From contig CAWCLF010000001.1 in NCBI GenBank assembly GCA_963796325.1, positions 1,674,001-1,738,000 of the forward strand: a stretch of DNA of 64,000 nt. Reading direction: 5' to 3'. Shown here in pieces: positions 17,862-26,725 of the stretch; the stretch's first letter is position 1; each line of letters opens with the position of its first letter. Made by a program: the position numbers and the translations under genes. Origin of the DNA: CAVYGN01 sp963796325. GTDB lineage: Bacteria; Spirochaetota; Brevinematia; Brevinematales; JAOACQ01. Under the pieces are notes generated by a model. It was not told the DNA's origin. It did no database searches and saw nothing but the letters and a program-made list of their open reading frames with translations.

Positions 17862-17890
17862 TTGATTTAAAAGAAAATCCGATATAAAAT
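17862..17890 (+). promoter_or_regulatory. Promoter for the cyclic-nucleotide-binding protein gene
   Basis: TTGATT (17862-17867), 17 bases, TAAAAT (17885-17890), 36 bases before the start codon. Confidence 0.6.
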
Positions 17891-17926
17891 AGGTAAATGG
17901 CGGCCAAAAATGAGGAGTATAATTTT

Positions 17927-18391
17927 ATGGACGAAAACTTAGCCTCCCTTATCAGCAAACCCAAAATATTCGGCGATCTGGAAAAAGAGGAACTTGAATC
18001 GATTGCAAAACTGATGGAAATAAGAGAATACAATGAAAAAGCGGATATCTTCGAAGAAGACTCCATCGGGAGCGAATTTTTTGTGATCATTTCAGGAAGC
18101 GTATGGGTCCGTAAAAAAGACAGTCATGGCAAGGACCACCAGCTCTCGATAATATGCTGCAGTGAATGCTTCGGCAAGATGACTTTGATCGACGAAATGC
18201 CGCGCTCGGCAAGCGTGAGGGCCCTTGAAAAAACCAGGGTCGCCGTTTTAAAGAGGTCGAGTTACCTTAAAATGAAGAAAGACAATATAGAAGTCTATTG
18301 TCATATTCTTGAGAACATTGCCAAGGAATTTTCGAGCCGGCTCAGGAACATGGATGTCAAATACGTAAAACTCATGAATCTCATCTTTTAA
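17927..18391 (+). CDS. Stand-alone cyclic-nucleotide-binding (CRP-like) domain protein
   Basis: A 154-residue protein with a CRP-type beta-roll (FFVIISGSVWV through PRSASVRAL) and a following helix, but no helix-turn-helix, so it is not a DNA-binding CRP. The nucleotide-phosphate arginine is kept in PRSASV. The glutamate that contacts the ribose in the usual FGEMxL motif is a lysine here (FGKMTL), so cAMP binding is doubtful. The start at 17927 follows GAGGAG; a longer frame from 17897 has none. The target is unknown. Confidence 0.8.
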   Translation: MDENLASLISKPKIFGDLEKEELESIAKLMEIREYNEKADIFEEDSIGSEFFVIISGSVWVRKKDSHGKDHQLSIICCSECFGKMTLIDEMPRSASVRALEKTRVAVLKRSSYLKMKKDNIEVYCHILENIAKEFSSRLRNMDVKYVKLMNLIF

Positions 18392-18427
18392 CCGCACCCT
18401 GAAAATTCAATAACGCAGGAAGGATGA

Positions 18428-19522
18428 ATGAACTGGATAGATTTTGATAAAATGGAAAACTTCATCAGGGACGTATTTATCGGGGCAGGGGTCCCGGCGC
18501 AGGATGCGGAAATTTGCGCAGAAGTCCTGATCACCTCGGATAAAAGGGGTATAGATTCGCATGGATTAAGCAGATTGAAGCATATTTATATAGACAGGAT
18601 AAAGAATTCCCAGATCAATCCCATAACAAGGATCGATACCGTCAAAGAAGGTCCGGCCACCATCGTACTTGACGGCAATAACGGCATGGGACAGGTCATA
18701 TCGCGGGCGGCGATGGAAAAAGCTATTGAAAAGGCTTCGCGGTACGGCCTTGGAATGGCTGCGGTAAAGAATTCGAACCATTACGGAATAGCGGGATATT
18801 ATGCCCTGATGGCAGTTGAAAAGGGCATGATAGGTATTACGGGGACAAATGCCCGGCCTTCGATCGCCCCGACTTTCGGCGTTGAAAACATGCTGGGAAC
18901 AAATCCTCTTACATTCGGCATACCGACGGACGAGGAATTTCCCTTTGTTCTGGACTGCGCCACTTCGATCACCCAGCGCGGGAAGATCGAAGTATATGCC
19001 AGGACCGGCAGGAGTCTTCCGGAGGGCTGGGTCATCGGCACCGACGGAAAATCTGTAACAGATCCTTATGCTGTGCTTAAAGATCTCGTGAACGGCTCGG
19101 CAGCCCTGACTCCGCTTGGAGGCATCGGCGAGGAAAACGGAGGCTACAAGGGCTACGGCTACGCCACCGTTGTCGAAATACTTTCGAGCGCCCTGCAGGG
19201 AGGGGCATTTCTTAAAGGTCTTCTCGGTTTCGACGGGAACGGGATGGTTCCGTACAGGCTGGGCCATTTTTTTATGGCTGTCGATATAAGCGCCTTTATA
19301 GAATTGGACAGTTTTAAAAAGACCGCGGGAGATATCCTCAGGGCTCTCAGAGCTTCAAAAAAAATGCCGGGCGAAGAAAGAATTTATACCGCCGGAGAAA
19401 AGGAATACCTGACATGGCTTGAAAGGCGCGAGAAAGGCGTGCCTGTCGATGAAAGCCTGAAAGAAGTAATTTTAGAGCTGCAAAAGGAATTCAACCTGTT
19501 TTCTTACGATTTCGATTTTTAA
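18428..19522 (+). CDS. Malate/L-lactate dehydrogenase family (LDH2/MDH2) oxidoreductase
   Basis: NAD(P)-dependent dehydrogenase of the family that includes YlbC, ComC and ureidoglycolate dehydrogenase, distinct from classical lactate and malate dehydrogenases. The 364 residues show RGIDSHGLSRL, NSNHYGIAGYY, GTNPLTFGIPT and the C-terminal GGYKGYG. The substrate, a 2-hydroxy acid or ureidoglycolate, cannot be told. AGGAAGG precedes the start. It converges on accA with only 5 bases between the stop codons. Confidence 0.9.
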   Translation: MNWIDFDKMENFIRDVFIGAGVPAQDAEICAEVLITSDKRGIDSHGLSRLKHIYIDRIKNSQINPITRIDTVKEGPATIVLDGNNGMGQVISRAAMEKAIEKASRYGLGMAAVKNSNHYGIAGYYALMAVEKGMIGITGTNARPSIAPTFGVENMLGTNPLTFGIPTDEEFPFVLDCATSITQRGKIEVYARTGRSLPEGWVIGTDGKSVTDPYAVLKDLVNGSAALTPLGGIGEENGGYKGYGYATVVEILSSALQGGAFLKGLLGFDGNGMVPYRLGHFFMAVDISAFIELDSFKKTAGDILRALRASKKMPGEERIYTAGEKEYLTWLERREKGVPVDESLKEVILELQKEFNLFSYDFDF

Positions 19523-19527
19523 ACCGG

Positions 19528-20493
19528 TTACTTTGAAATATTATAAACGCCGAATTTCCTGAATCTCTCGTACCGCTTCTGAGGGAACCTGGCCGACGGG
19601 ATTTTTTTTAATTCATTATAATGGCGAAGTATCGCTTCTTTTGTCCTGATAAATGTTTCCTGGCGGTTCCTGTGGGCTCCTCCCCTCGGTTCAGGGATCA
19701 CTTCATCGACCACGCCGAACTCAAAAAGATCTTTTGCAGTGAATCTAAGGGCTCTGGCAGCCTGTTCCATTTTCGTAGAGTCCCTGTAAAGAATGGAAGC
19801 GCATCCTTCGGGAGTAATGACCGAATAATAAGCGTTTTCAAGCATAAGTATCCTGTCGGATACTGCGATAGCAAGCGCTCCGCCGCTGCCTCCCTCTCCA
19901 AGCACAGTCGTGATGATCGGGATTTTAAGACCGGACATTTCGAAAAGATTCCTGGCAATCGCCTCGCCCTGGCCCCGTTCTTCGCTTTCGATCCCTGCAA
20001 AAGCGCCCTGCGTATCGACAAACGTCAGCAGGGGCAGCCCGAATTTCTCCGCTAATTTCATTGCTCTTAACGCTTTTCTGTAGCCTTCGGGGTTCGGAGA
20101 ACCGAAATTCCTGAAAATTTTATCCTTTGTATCCCTGCCTTTTTCCTGTCCTATTACCATGAATTTAACGTTTCCCATCTTGGCAAAAGCGGTAACGATC
20201 GAGTGATCATCCTTGAATAATCTGTCGCCATGGATTTCAAGGAATTCGTCAAATATAGCGCTGAGATAATCGAGGAAAAGAGGCCTTTTAGGATGCCTGG
20301 CTACAAGGACGATCTGCCAGGGGGTCAGGTTACTATAAATCGTTTCCATAATAAAATCCTTTTGTTTCTCAAGTTCGGATATTTCGATTGAAAAATCCAT
20401 TCCTTTTTCAGGATCGTTAGATTTTTTGAGATCAAGGATGTTCTTATCGATTTCCTTTATTGGGCTTTCAAATTCCAAATAAAAATCAGCCAT
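19528..20493 (-). CDS. accA: Acetyl-CoA carboxylase carboxyltransferase alpha subunit
   Basis: With AccD it transfers the carboxyl group from biotin to acetyl-CoA, starting fatty acid synthesis. The 321 residues are full length and show the AccA landmarks EIHGDRLF, DTQGAFAG, EERGQGEAIARNL, GEGGSGGALA and TPEGCASILYRD. accD is not in the window. The start follows GAGGA. The EF-G-like gene lies upstream on the same strand but is separated by a terminator-like hairpin. Confidence 0.96.
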   Translation of the reverse strand: MADFYLEFESPIKEIDKNILDLKKSNDPEKGMDFSIEISELEKQKDFIMETIYSNLTPWQIVLVARHPKRPLFLDYLSAIFDEFLEIHGDRLFKDDHSIVTAFAKMGNVKFMVIGQEKGRDTKDKIFRNFGSPNPEGYRKALRAMKLAEKFGLPLLTFVDTQGAFAGIESEERGQGEAIARNLFEMSGLKIPIITTVLGEGGSGGALAIAVSDRILMLENAYYSVITPEGCASILYRDSTKMEQAARALRFTAKDLFEFGVVDEVIPEPRGGAHRNRQETFIRTKEAILRHYNELKKIPSARFPQKRYERFRKFGVYNISK

Positions 20494-20530
20494 TAATTTT
20501 CCTCTGTTTTAAATATGCCTATAAAAGCGA

Positions 20531-20556
20531 TTCCCACTGACTTGCGCCAGTGGGAA
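20531..20556 (-). terminator. Terminator after the EF-G-like gene
   Basis: TTCCCACTG and CAGTGGGAA form a perfect 9-pair stem with an 8-base loop. On the minus strand it is followed by a short T-rich stretch, between the EF-G-like stop and accA. Confidence 0.6.
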
Positions 20557-20564
20557 AAGATATG

Positions 20565-22670
20565 TCAGGAGTTTTTACGCTCTTCTTCTTCTTTTTTCAT
20601 TTCTTCGGCCTGTTTTTTAGCTCTTTCGTATTCGTTTGAAGGGAGTATGTCATAATGGTCAATTTCCATCTCGAAGCGTCCCCTGCCGCTGGTCAGGCTG
20701 TTAAGCACCGGAGAATAGGAAAGCATTTCGCTGTAAGGAGCGGTCGCATTGATCACGGTTACATCTTCAGAAATTTTATCCATGCCGATTACCTTGCCCC
20801 TTTTTGTCCCGAGGTCTCCCATGACGTTTCCGATATCGTTTTCATCGATATAAATCCTGACTTTGGCGATAGGTTCGAGAATGACAGGTTTTGCCGCTTC
20901 TATCGCTAATTTCGTGGCATGAAGCCCTGCTATGCGGAAAGCCATATCGGAAGAATCCACTTCATGGAAAGATCCGTCATAAACAATTACCTTCAGATCA
21001 ACTACCGGGTAACCTGCGATAGTGCCGCTTTCGCATGCTTCTATCGCGCCCTTCTCAATGGCAGGCACATAATTTTTAGGAATAGACCCGCCGTAAATCT
21101 CCTCTGCAAACTGAAAACCTGCGTTCCTCGCCTGGGGTTCGACCTTGAGGTAAACTTCGCCGTACTGGCCATGCCCGCCGCTCTGTTTTTTATGCTTGTA
21201 ATGTCCTTCGGATTTCGCCGAAATCGTTTCTTTAAATGAAACGCGCGGCGTCTTCGTTTCGAAAGCCAGTTTATGTTTATGCTTGATTATATCGAAAAGG
21301 ATCCTTCCCTGGATCTCGCCCATGCATGACACCACCATTTCTTTTGTAATATCGTCATATCCGTACCTGAATGTCGAATCCTCCTGGGCCAATATATGAA
21401 ACACCGAAGCGAGCTTATCTTCGGATTTCCTGTCGGTGGAATGAATTGCAACGAAATACGAGGGATTTGGCAGCCTAATGGGCTCAAAAATAAGAGGTTT
21501 AAGGACATCTGTTACGGTATTTCCTGTTTCAAGAGATTCTATTTTTGTAAGAATTGCAATATCTCCCGCTTCCAGAGTCTGTATTTCCTTGATATTTTTC
21601 CCGTTTATCATGTAAAGGTGTGCGATCCTTTCCTTTGCATTTTTAGCGACATTCAGAATTTCATCTCCGGTTTTCAGCACACCCGACCTTATCCGGCAAA
21701 ATGATATTTTACCCGCAAAAGGATCGATACGGGTTTTAAAAACAAACCCGCTGAAAGGTTCTTCGGGATCGGGATGCCTTTTAAGGGTCTGCTCCGGATG
21801 AGTCGGATCTATTCCCGTTATCTCGCCGATGTAAAGGGGCGAGGGCAGGTAAGAAAGGATGGTGTCGAGCAGAGTGACCGTACCGATATTTTTCAATGCT
21901 GAACCGCAGAGTATCGGTATGACTTTATTATTGAGAGTGCATGATTTTAAACCGTTTTCGACTTCTTCCGTTGTAAGCTCTATTCCGTTCAGGAACTTTT
22001 CTATCAGGGCGTCGTCGGTCTCGGCAACGGCATCGCATAATTTTTCCCTGTATTCCTTTACCCTGTCCATCATGTCGGCAGGAATTTCGCCGTCTTTCGA
22101 GCCGTTTTTATCGGGATAAACGGCTTTCATATGTACAATGTCGACAACTCCCTTGAAATCAGCTCCTTTGCCGATCGGCAGTTCTATAGGAATGACAGGT
22201 TTTTTGAATTTCTTGCCGAGCATATCCGCCGTCGAATAATAATCCGCTTCCGGATCGTCCATTTTATTAATGAAAACAACCCTTGCAATCTTGTAATCGT
22301 CCGCGAAATGCCAGTCCTTTTCAGTGTCTATGGTGATCCCTTCGGAGGCGCTTATAACAAAAACTATCCCCTCAGTGACGCGGAAAGCGCTCCTCACTTC
22401 TGAAACAAGATCGGGTATTCCCGGGGTGTCTATTAAATTTATCTTGATTTCCTTCCATTCAACAAATGCAAGAGAACTTTTAAGGGACATCTTCTTTGAA
22501 ATTTCTTCTTCATCGAAATCCATAACTGTCGTCCCTTTGTCCACGCTTCCCATCTGGGGTATCTGTCCGCCGGTGAAAAGAAGGGCTTCGGCAAGAGTAG
22601 TTTTACCTACATTGGGAGCGCCGGAAATGCTTATATTTCTGATAAATTTGGGATCGTATATCTTTCCCAT
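20565..22670 (-). CDS. Elongation factor G-like translational GTPase (non-canonical paralogue)
   Basis: The 701 residues cover all five EF-G domains. The P-loop is GAPNVGKT, not the canonical AHIDAGKT, and switch I reads KGTTVMDFDEEE instead of the RGITI type. DTPG and NKMD are intact, as is the domain IV region around KKQSGGHGQYGEV. These features place it among EF-G-like paralogues (EF-G2 or spirochaete-type) that work alongside a standard fusA, perhaps in recycling or a special elongation state. The C-terminus is a run of Lys/Glu. Ribosome site GGAGGAG. Confidence 0.85.
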   Translation of the reverse strand: MGKIYDPKFIRNISISGAPNVGKTTLAEALLFTGGQIPQMGSVDKGTTVMDFDEEEISKKMSLKSSLAFVEWKEIKINLIDTPGIPDLVSEVRSAFRVTEGIVFVISASEGITIDTEKDWHFADDYKIARVVFINKMDDPEADYYSTADMLGKKFKKPVIPIELPIGKGADFKGVVDIVHMKAVYPDKNGSKDGEIPADMMDRVKEYREKLCDAVAETDDALIEKFLNGIELTTEEVENGLKSCTLNNKVIPILCGSALKNIGTVTLLDTILSYLPSPLYIGEITGIDPTHPEQTLKRHPDPEEPFSGFVFKTRIDPFAGKISFCRIRSGVLKTGDEILNVAKNAKERIAHLYMINGKNIKEIQTLEAGDIAILTKIESLETGNTVTDVLKPLIFEPIRLPNPSYFVAIHSTDRKSEDKLASVFHILAQEDSTFRYGYDDITKEMVVSCMGEIQGRILFDIIKHKHKLAFETKTPRVSFKETISAKSEGHYKHKKQSGGHGQYGEVYLKVEPQARNAGFQFAEEIYGGSIPKNYVPAIEKGAIEACESGTIAGYPVVDLKVIVYDGSFHEVDSSDMAFRIAGLHATKLAIEAAKPVILEPIAKVRIYIDENDIGNVMGDLGTKRGKVIGMDKISEDVTVINATAPYSEMLSYSPVLNSLTSGRGRFEMEIDHYDILPSNEYERAKKQAEEMKKEEEERKNS

Positions 22671-22759
22671 AAACTCCTCCCCGAATTTAATTCAATAATG
22701 ATAACATTATTTTTATTTTTATGAAAACTTTTAGGACGGAAAATGTTCATGCTTTAAGT

Positions 22760-23374
22760 CTATTCGTTTTTTTTTCGGCTGATGAGCATGAATATGTCCG
22801 TCAGCCTTTCAATATATTCATTTTTAATATCTGCAAAATCCGATATGTCGGGAGCCACTCTTTCCTTTATCGTGACGAAATTGATTATAAGGGATATGCA
22901 GAGCATTTTATCGATGATGGACATGTCCCCGAATTCGAAAGAATTCTCCCTCATGATCGATTCCATTTTGTCCCATATGGGATTGATAAAATTGATTATA
23001 TCCATTTTAGTCTTCGGCGTTTCGAGAAGGGTTTCCGAAAGAAGGATTTTGACGATGTTCGAATTGGATTCGATATAATCTATCGCTATCACCAGCATAT
23101 CCCGGAGCACGCTGCGGTAATCATTGCTGGGTTTGATATCGATCGACGAGAGCAGCATATCGACCTTGCCGATGTGTTTTTGAAGAATATTGATGAATAA
23201 TCCTTCCTTGCTTGAAAAATAGTAATAGATCATGGCCTTGTTGATATCGGCTTTTTTGGCAATCTCGTCTATAGAAACCCCGTCGAATCCCTTTTCAGCG
23301 AACAGAACTTCGGATGCATTGAGAATATTCGATTTGATGTCCTGCCGTCCGTTTTCCATAATATATCTTATCAT
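22760..23374 (-). CDS. TetR family transcriptional regulator
   Basis: Helix-turn-helix in the first 50 residues (FAEKGFDGVSIDEIAKKADINKAMIYYYF split across helices 1-4), then a helical ligand domain with no recognised pocket. The start is uncertain: ATG 23374, ATG 23359 or TTG 23392 are all possible, and none has an ideal ribosome site. It is divergent from the exported-protein pair at 23596, with a perfect palindrome (23446-23459) between them, so it may control itself or those genes. Its effector is unknown. Confidence 0.88.
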   Translation of the reverse strand: MIRYIMENGRQDIKSNILNASEVLFAEKGFDGVSIDEIAKKADINKAMIYYYFSSKEGLFINILQKHIGKVDMLLSSIDIKPSNDYRSVLRDMLVIAIDYIESNSNIVKILLSETLLETPKTKMDIINFINPIWDKMESIMRENSFEFGDMSIIDKMLCISLIINFVTIKERVAPDISDFADIKNEYIERLTDIFMLISRKKNE

Positions 23375-23445
23375 ATCCGGGCGGGATGTCAAATCTATTT
23401 TGCACCCTTCTCCGCTATGCAGGAGCGGCATTGCTTTATATCATT

Positions 23446-23459
23446 TTTGATATATCAAA
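23446..23459. promoter_or_regulatory. Candidate operator palindrome
   Basis: TTTGATATATCAAA is a perfect 14-base palindrome with a TATATCA direct repeat beside it. On the minus strand a TATAAA box (23440-23435) lies just downstream, so a bound repressor would cover the TetR promoter. Confidence 0.5.
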
Positions 23460-23545
23460 TGAGGGCGGAAGGAATCATCCGCAGCGGGAAATCCGGCGGC
23501 TATCCGGATGACACCGCATTTTTAATTAATATTACCATTCCGGCC

Positions 23546-23574
23546 TTGAAAATGAGAAGATTGTAATATAAAAT
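23546..23574 (+). promoter_or_regulatory. Promoter for the exported-protein pair
   Basis: TTGAAA (23546-23551), 17 bases, TAAAAT (23569-23574), 21 bases before the start codon. Confidence 0.55.
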
Positions 23575-23595
23575 TAATAATGCGGAGGAACGGCG

Positions 23596-24720
23596 ATGAT
23601 TAAAAAATATTTTCCGGTCGTTATTTTTATTGTTTTCATGTTCCAGGCCCTGATTTATGCCGGGGAGGACAATTTGCCGGAAAAAGTTTACATAGGCGAT
23701 ATTAAAAGCCCGGCACAGATTGCAACAGAGGCATATGTACTCAAGGAAAAAATCAGGAGCATCCTCAGCGTATCCACAAATATAGTCCTGATCCAGGAAT
23801 ACCAGGCTACTAATTTTAAAGATATTTCCGATCAGGAAAAATTTATTTCACTGAATAATCTGAACGGGTTGATAGCCGGTGAAATAACGAGAGAAAATGG
23901 GAAAAGCTCCCTTATCCTGAACGCAACCGGCAGGCAGGGAAGGCTTGAAACGTATAAAATCGAATACAGCAGCCTGGATGAAGGAATTAATGAACTTTCA
24001 AGAAGTTTCATAACCTGGGCGGAGGGAGTATTCCCCATGCTGCAGAAAAGCGTTATTGTAAAAGAAGAGGTGGAAACCGTGACCATTGGAAAATTCGAAT
24101 ATACAAAGCCGGCGTTATTAGCGGAAGCCGGGCTGAGTTACGACTCTTTCGCCATAACCGGCAATTCTTTTACGTTCACTACGTTAGCCGGCCCTTATGC
24201 CGATTTATCTCTTCGTTATTCATGGTGGGCTTTAAACGCCGGAATAAAATGGGAAAGCGTGCTGGGACAGGACAACAGCGGCTCTTCCATTTTCTATTAT
24301 GCGGGACCCGGAGTCAATATTCTTAAAGGGCTTTTAACAATATCCCTTGATTTCGGATTGGGAAACACAAAAGTAAATGACAGGGTTTCCGATACCAATA
24401 ATCAGACGGAACTTGACTACGGGCTCCTGATCCTTGTTTTCGAGGCTAATGTCACTGAAAATTACGGTTTATCGCTTGGGCTCCTGCTCGGGGAGGGAAA
24501 TCTGAATTCGGATTTCCTGACAAATAGCCAGAACAGTAAAACGACAATTTTCGGGGGTTTGATAAAGAACTCTATTAAAATAACGCCGGACCTTGGCATT
24601 GCATTACGTTACATGCTGGAAATTGATTGGGAAAACGATGAGGGCCAGGTTTTCAGCGTCGGCAGCGATATATATCTCGGCCTTACATATAAATTTAACT
24701 TTGGAGCAGCCAATGATTAA
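23596..24720 (+). CDS. Exported protein, probable C-terminal beta-barrel
   Basis: Not recognised as a named family. The 374 residues begin with a signal peptide ending near IYAGED. Residues 25-160 form an alpha/beta domain with strands such as GLIAGEITREN, recalling TolB- or FlgO-like N-terminal domains that sense or bind in the periplasm. From about 165 the sequence alternates polar and aromatic residues (LSLRYSWWALNAGIKW), as in outer-membrane barrels, and ends in LGLTYKFNF before a short tail. Ribosome site GGAGGAA. It overlaps the next gene by 8 bases; the two share architecture and are probably paralogues. Confidence 0.65.
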   Translation: MIKKYFPVVIFIVFMFQALIYAGEDNLPEKVYIGDIKSPAQIATEAYVLKEKIRSILSVSTNIVLIQEYQATNFKDISDQEKFISLNNLNGLIAGEITRENGKSSLILNATGRQGRLETYKIEYSSLDEGINELSRSFITWAEGVFPMLQKSVIVKEEVETVTIGKFEYTKPALLAEAGLSYDSFAITGNSFTFTTLAGPYADLSLRYSWWALNAGIKWESVLGQDNSGSSIFYYAGPGVNILKGLLTISLDFGLGNTKVNDRVSDTNNQTELDYGLLILVFEANVTENYGLSLGLLLGEGNLNSDFLTNSQNSKTTIFGGLIKNSIKITPDLGIALRYMLEIDWENDEGQVFSVGSDIYLGLTYKFNFGAAND

Positions 24721-25885
24721 GAAAATTCTATCCGTTTTATTTATAACGGCCGGTTTGAATGCCTGCTTCTTATACGGCGATAGTACCGGCGGCAGGCAGT
24801 GGAACGTGAATATCTATCGCTTAAGGAACGTAAACGGCGGAAAGGCTGAGGAAAGCCTGAAGCTCGTGATCCAGAAATCGCTTGTCACGTTCCTCAACCA
24901 GGTCGATTATTTGAAAGTGTCGGCGGCGTCAAATGAAATTCAGGGAATAGACGAATCCTTCGCTTCTGCGTATAAAAACGGTTTTGACGTTATCATAACA
25001 GGAAGCTATGCCCTTATAGGGGATAAAATATACATAAACATAAGCGTTTACGACGTAGTGCAGAAACTCCTGAAATTCGAATCGAGTTATTCGGGAAGCG
25101 CGGGCACCGATATCTTCGACACGATCGACATGATAATAGCCAATTTAAAGAGGGATGTAATTAAGGCTGTAAAACCAATGGACGAGGCTACATACATAAA
25201 GTACAGGAAAAGGATCGAACTCGTTTCAGAGGATGTAAGCCTCTCCCGCAGTTTCATATCTACATTCGGCTTGAATTCCTCCTTTTTCGGGCAGGGCGGT
25301 TATTCGGGAGTGCCGTATATCGCTATGGACTGCAGGCTGGACTGGTTCAATTTCGGCCTTTCAACCATAATACCGTTTTTGATTCCAGAGAAAAACTCCC
25401 AGGATTACGGGAACAATACCATTGTAGATTTTTACGCCGGCTGCTCTTTTTCCGGATTCACCCTTGGCGCCGGTGTTTTCTTCTTTTATCCCGTGATCGC
25501 GCCGGATGGAAGCTCCGATCAGATGTATAACGGATTATTTGCATACTTCCGGTATGATTTCGGGAGAACGGCTTCCCTGAAGGCCATAATCGGCCCGGGT
25601 TTTAATTCCTCTCCTAACAATAACAATAACAATAATAATAACAACAACAACAACAACAACAACAACAATAACAATGATTATAACAATAATAACAGCAACA
25701 ACGGCAGCGGAAACGGGAACGGCGATAATCAGTCTCCTGCGGTTATAGCAGGCATAGAAGCGGATTATTATTTTTCAGATAACTTCGGGATCCAGGCCGC
25801 TTTTTATTACGGCATTTCGCCCGGCAACATGTGGTCGAGCGCAATGGTCCTTGCCGCCCTGAGCTACCGTGTCGATTTCAAATAA
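24713..25885 (+). CDS. Exported beta-barrel-like protein with polyasparagine tract
   Basis: The 390 residues have a signal peptide (cysteine near residue 18 in GLNACFLYG, possibly a lipobox), an N-terminal alpha/beta domain in which GFDVIITGSYALIGDKIYI resembles TolB/LpoB-like lipoprotein domains, and a C-terminal barrel-like half. At about residue 302 an uninterrupted run of 20 asparagines is followed by more Asn/Gly, likely an exposed loop between strands. The start at 24713 is supported by GGAG and by overlap with the upstream stop; the longer frame from 24593 is an artefact. Function unknown. Confidence 0.7.
   Translation: MIKKILSVLFITAGLNACFLYGDSTGGRQWNVNIYRLRNVNGGKAEESLKLVIQKSLVTFLNQVDYLKVSAASNEIQGIDESFASAYKNGFDVIITGSYALIGDKIYINISVYDVVQKLLKFESSYSGSAGTDIFDTIDMIIANLKRDVIKAVKPMDEATYIKYRKRIELVSEDVSLSRSFISTFGLNSSFFGQGGYSGVPYIAMDCRLDWFNFGLSTIIPFLIPEKNSQDYGNNTIVDFYAGCSFSGFTLGAGVFFFYPVIAPDGSSDQMYNGLFAYFRYDFGRTASLKAIIGPGFNSSPNNNNNNNNNNNNNNNNNNNNDYNNNNSNNGSGNGNGDNQSPAVIAGIEADYYFSDNFGIQAAFYYGISPGNMWSSAMVLAALSYRVDFK
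25616..25675 (+). repeat. (AAC/AAT)20 trinucleotide tract inside a coding region
   Basis: Twenty successive AAC or AAT codons, with nine consecutive AAC codons in the middle. After GAT TAT further AAC/AAT codons run to about 25699. Slippage here would change loop length without breaking the frame. Confidence 0.95.
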
Positions 25886-25900
25886 AGCGTCGAAAACCGT

Positions 25901-26725
25901 CTATTTTTCCTTAAGCCCGGATTTTACTCTCGTCGCGATTATTTCAAGCGTTACAGCGAAGGCCAGGATGAAATAAGTGATGAGCCCCACCTCGTGCAGG
26001 TCGAAATACATAGTGCTTGACATGAACAGGTCGAAGCCTATCCCGGCAGCTCCGGCAGCGGCTCCCATCGCAACGGCATTCGAGAAATTCAATTCGAACC
26101 TGAGGAATGTCCAGGACAAAAGGTAGCTTGCCGACGACGGGATGACAGCCTGGAAAACGATCTGCCACCACCCTGCTCCCGTGGCCTTCAGAGCTTCTAT
26201 TACCCCCCTGTCGAGTTCCTCGTAACACTCCGAATAAGCCTTTGTTAAATAACCGATGGAATGAAAAGACAGGCCTATTACCGCCGCCGTGCTTCCCAAT
26301 CCGGCGGATACGGCAAAGATAAGGACCCAGAGGATGGACGGGACCGCCCGGATAAACGCAACGAAAGCTTTAACGATTGCAGTCACGCTTTTCGGCGCCA
26401 GGTTCTGAGCTCCAAGGAGGCCCAGAAACAGCGCGATGACAGCGCTGAAGAGGGTGATGAGAACGGATAGGCCCACGGTAACTGTAATTTCAAGAAAAAT
26501 ATCGAGAAGGGAAAGGCGGTGCGAATAAGGACTGAGGAAAATAATCCTGAAGTTGTTCAATGTATCCTTAATTGCAATCGGGATATTGGCTGTGCCATAA
26601 TCCATGGTTATAAGGCCGTAAACCGTAATGACGCCCAATACCGCCAGTGTAAGGCGTATGACGATCATGGACCGGGTCGTCGGCATCGACAGGGAGCTTT
26701 TCAATGCCGATTTTAAATCTCTCAT
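25901..26725 (-). CDS. phnE: Phosphonate/phosphite-type ABC transporter permease (second)
   Basis: Inner-membrane permease of a PhnCDE-type importer. The 274 residues carry six or so membrane helices and the EAA-type loop that contacts the ATPase (VIEALKATGAGWWQIVFQAVIP). It overlaps the other permease by 4 bases (ATGA) and is related to it; two PhnE subunits are common in this family. No phosphonate lyase or hydrolase genes lie nearby, so the substrate could be phosphonate, phosphite or phosphate. Confidence 0.88.
   Translation of the reverse strand: MRDLKSALKSSLSMPTTRSMIVIRLTLAVLGVITVYGLITMDYGTANIPIAIKDTLNNFRIIFLSPYSHRLSLLDIFLEITVTVGLSVLITLFSAVIALFLGLLGAQNLAPKSVTAIVKAFVAFIRAVPSILWVLIFAVSAGLGSTAAVIGLSFHSIGYLTKAYSECYEELDRGVIEALKATGAGWWQIVFQAVIPSSASYLLSWTFLRFELNFSNAVAMGAAAGAAGIGFDLFMSSTMYFDLHEVGLITYFILAFAVTLEIIATRVKSGLKEK

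Noticed and set aside
18566..19267. 233-codon frame opposite the malate/lactate dehydrogenase
   Set aside because: The dehydrogenase frame has all family motifs; the opposite frame has no motif or ribosome site.
20565..22670. Housekeeping fusA
   Set aside because: The P-loop and switch I differ from canonical EF-G, and no rpsL-rpsG-tuf neighbourhood is present.
23364..23392. TTGACA with a TAAGAT box on the minus strand near the TetR start
   Set aside because: A transcript from it would begin at or after the likely start codons, so it cannot be the main promoter; the TATAAA box at 23440-23435 fits better.
24593..24712. 40-codon N-terminal extension of the polyasparagine protein
   Set aside because: The extension overlaps the upstream gene and removes the signal peptide from the N-terminus; the ATG at 24713 has a ribosome site and begins with a signal peptide.
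25616..25699. Repetitive tract considered as a CRISPR-like or tandem intergenic repeat
   Set aside because: It is an in-frame Asn codon run with no spacers. No CRISPR array or cas gene was seen in the window.
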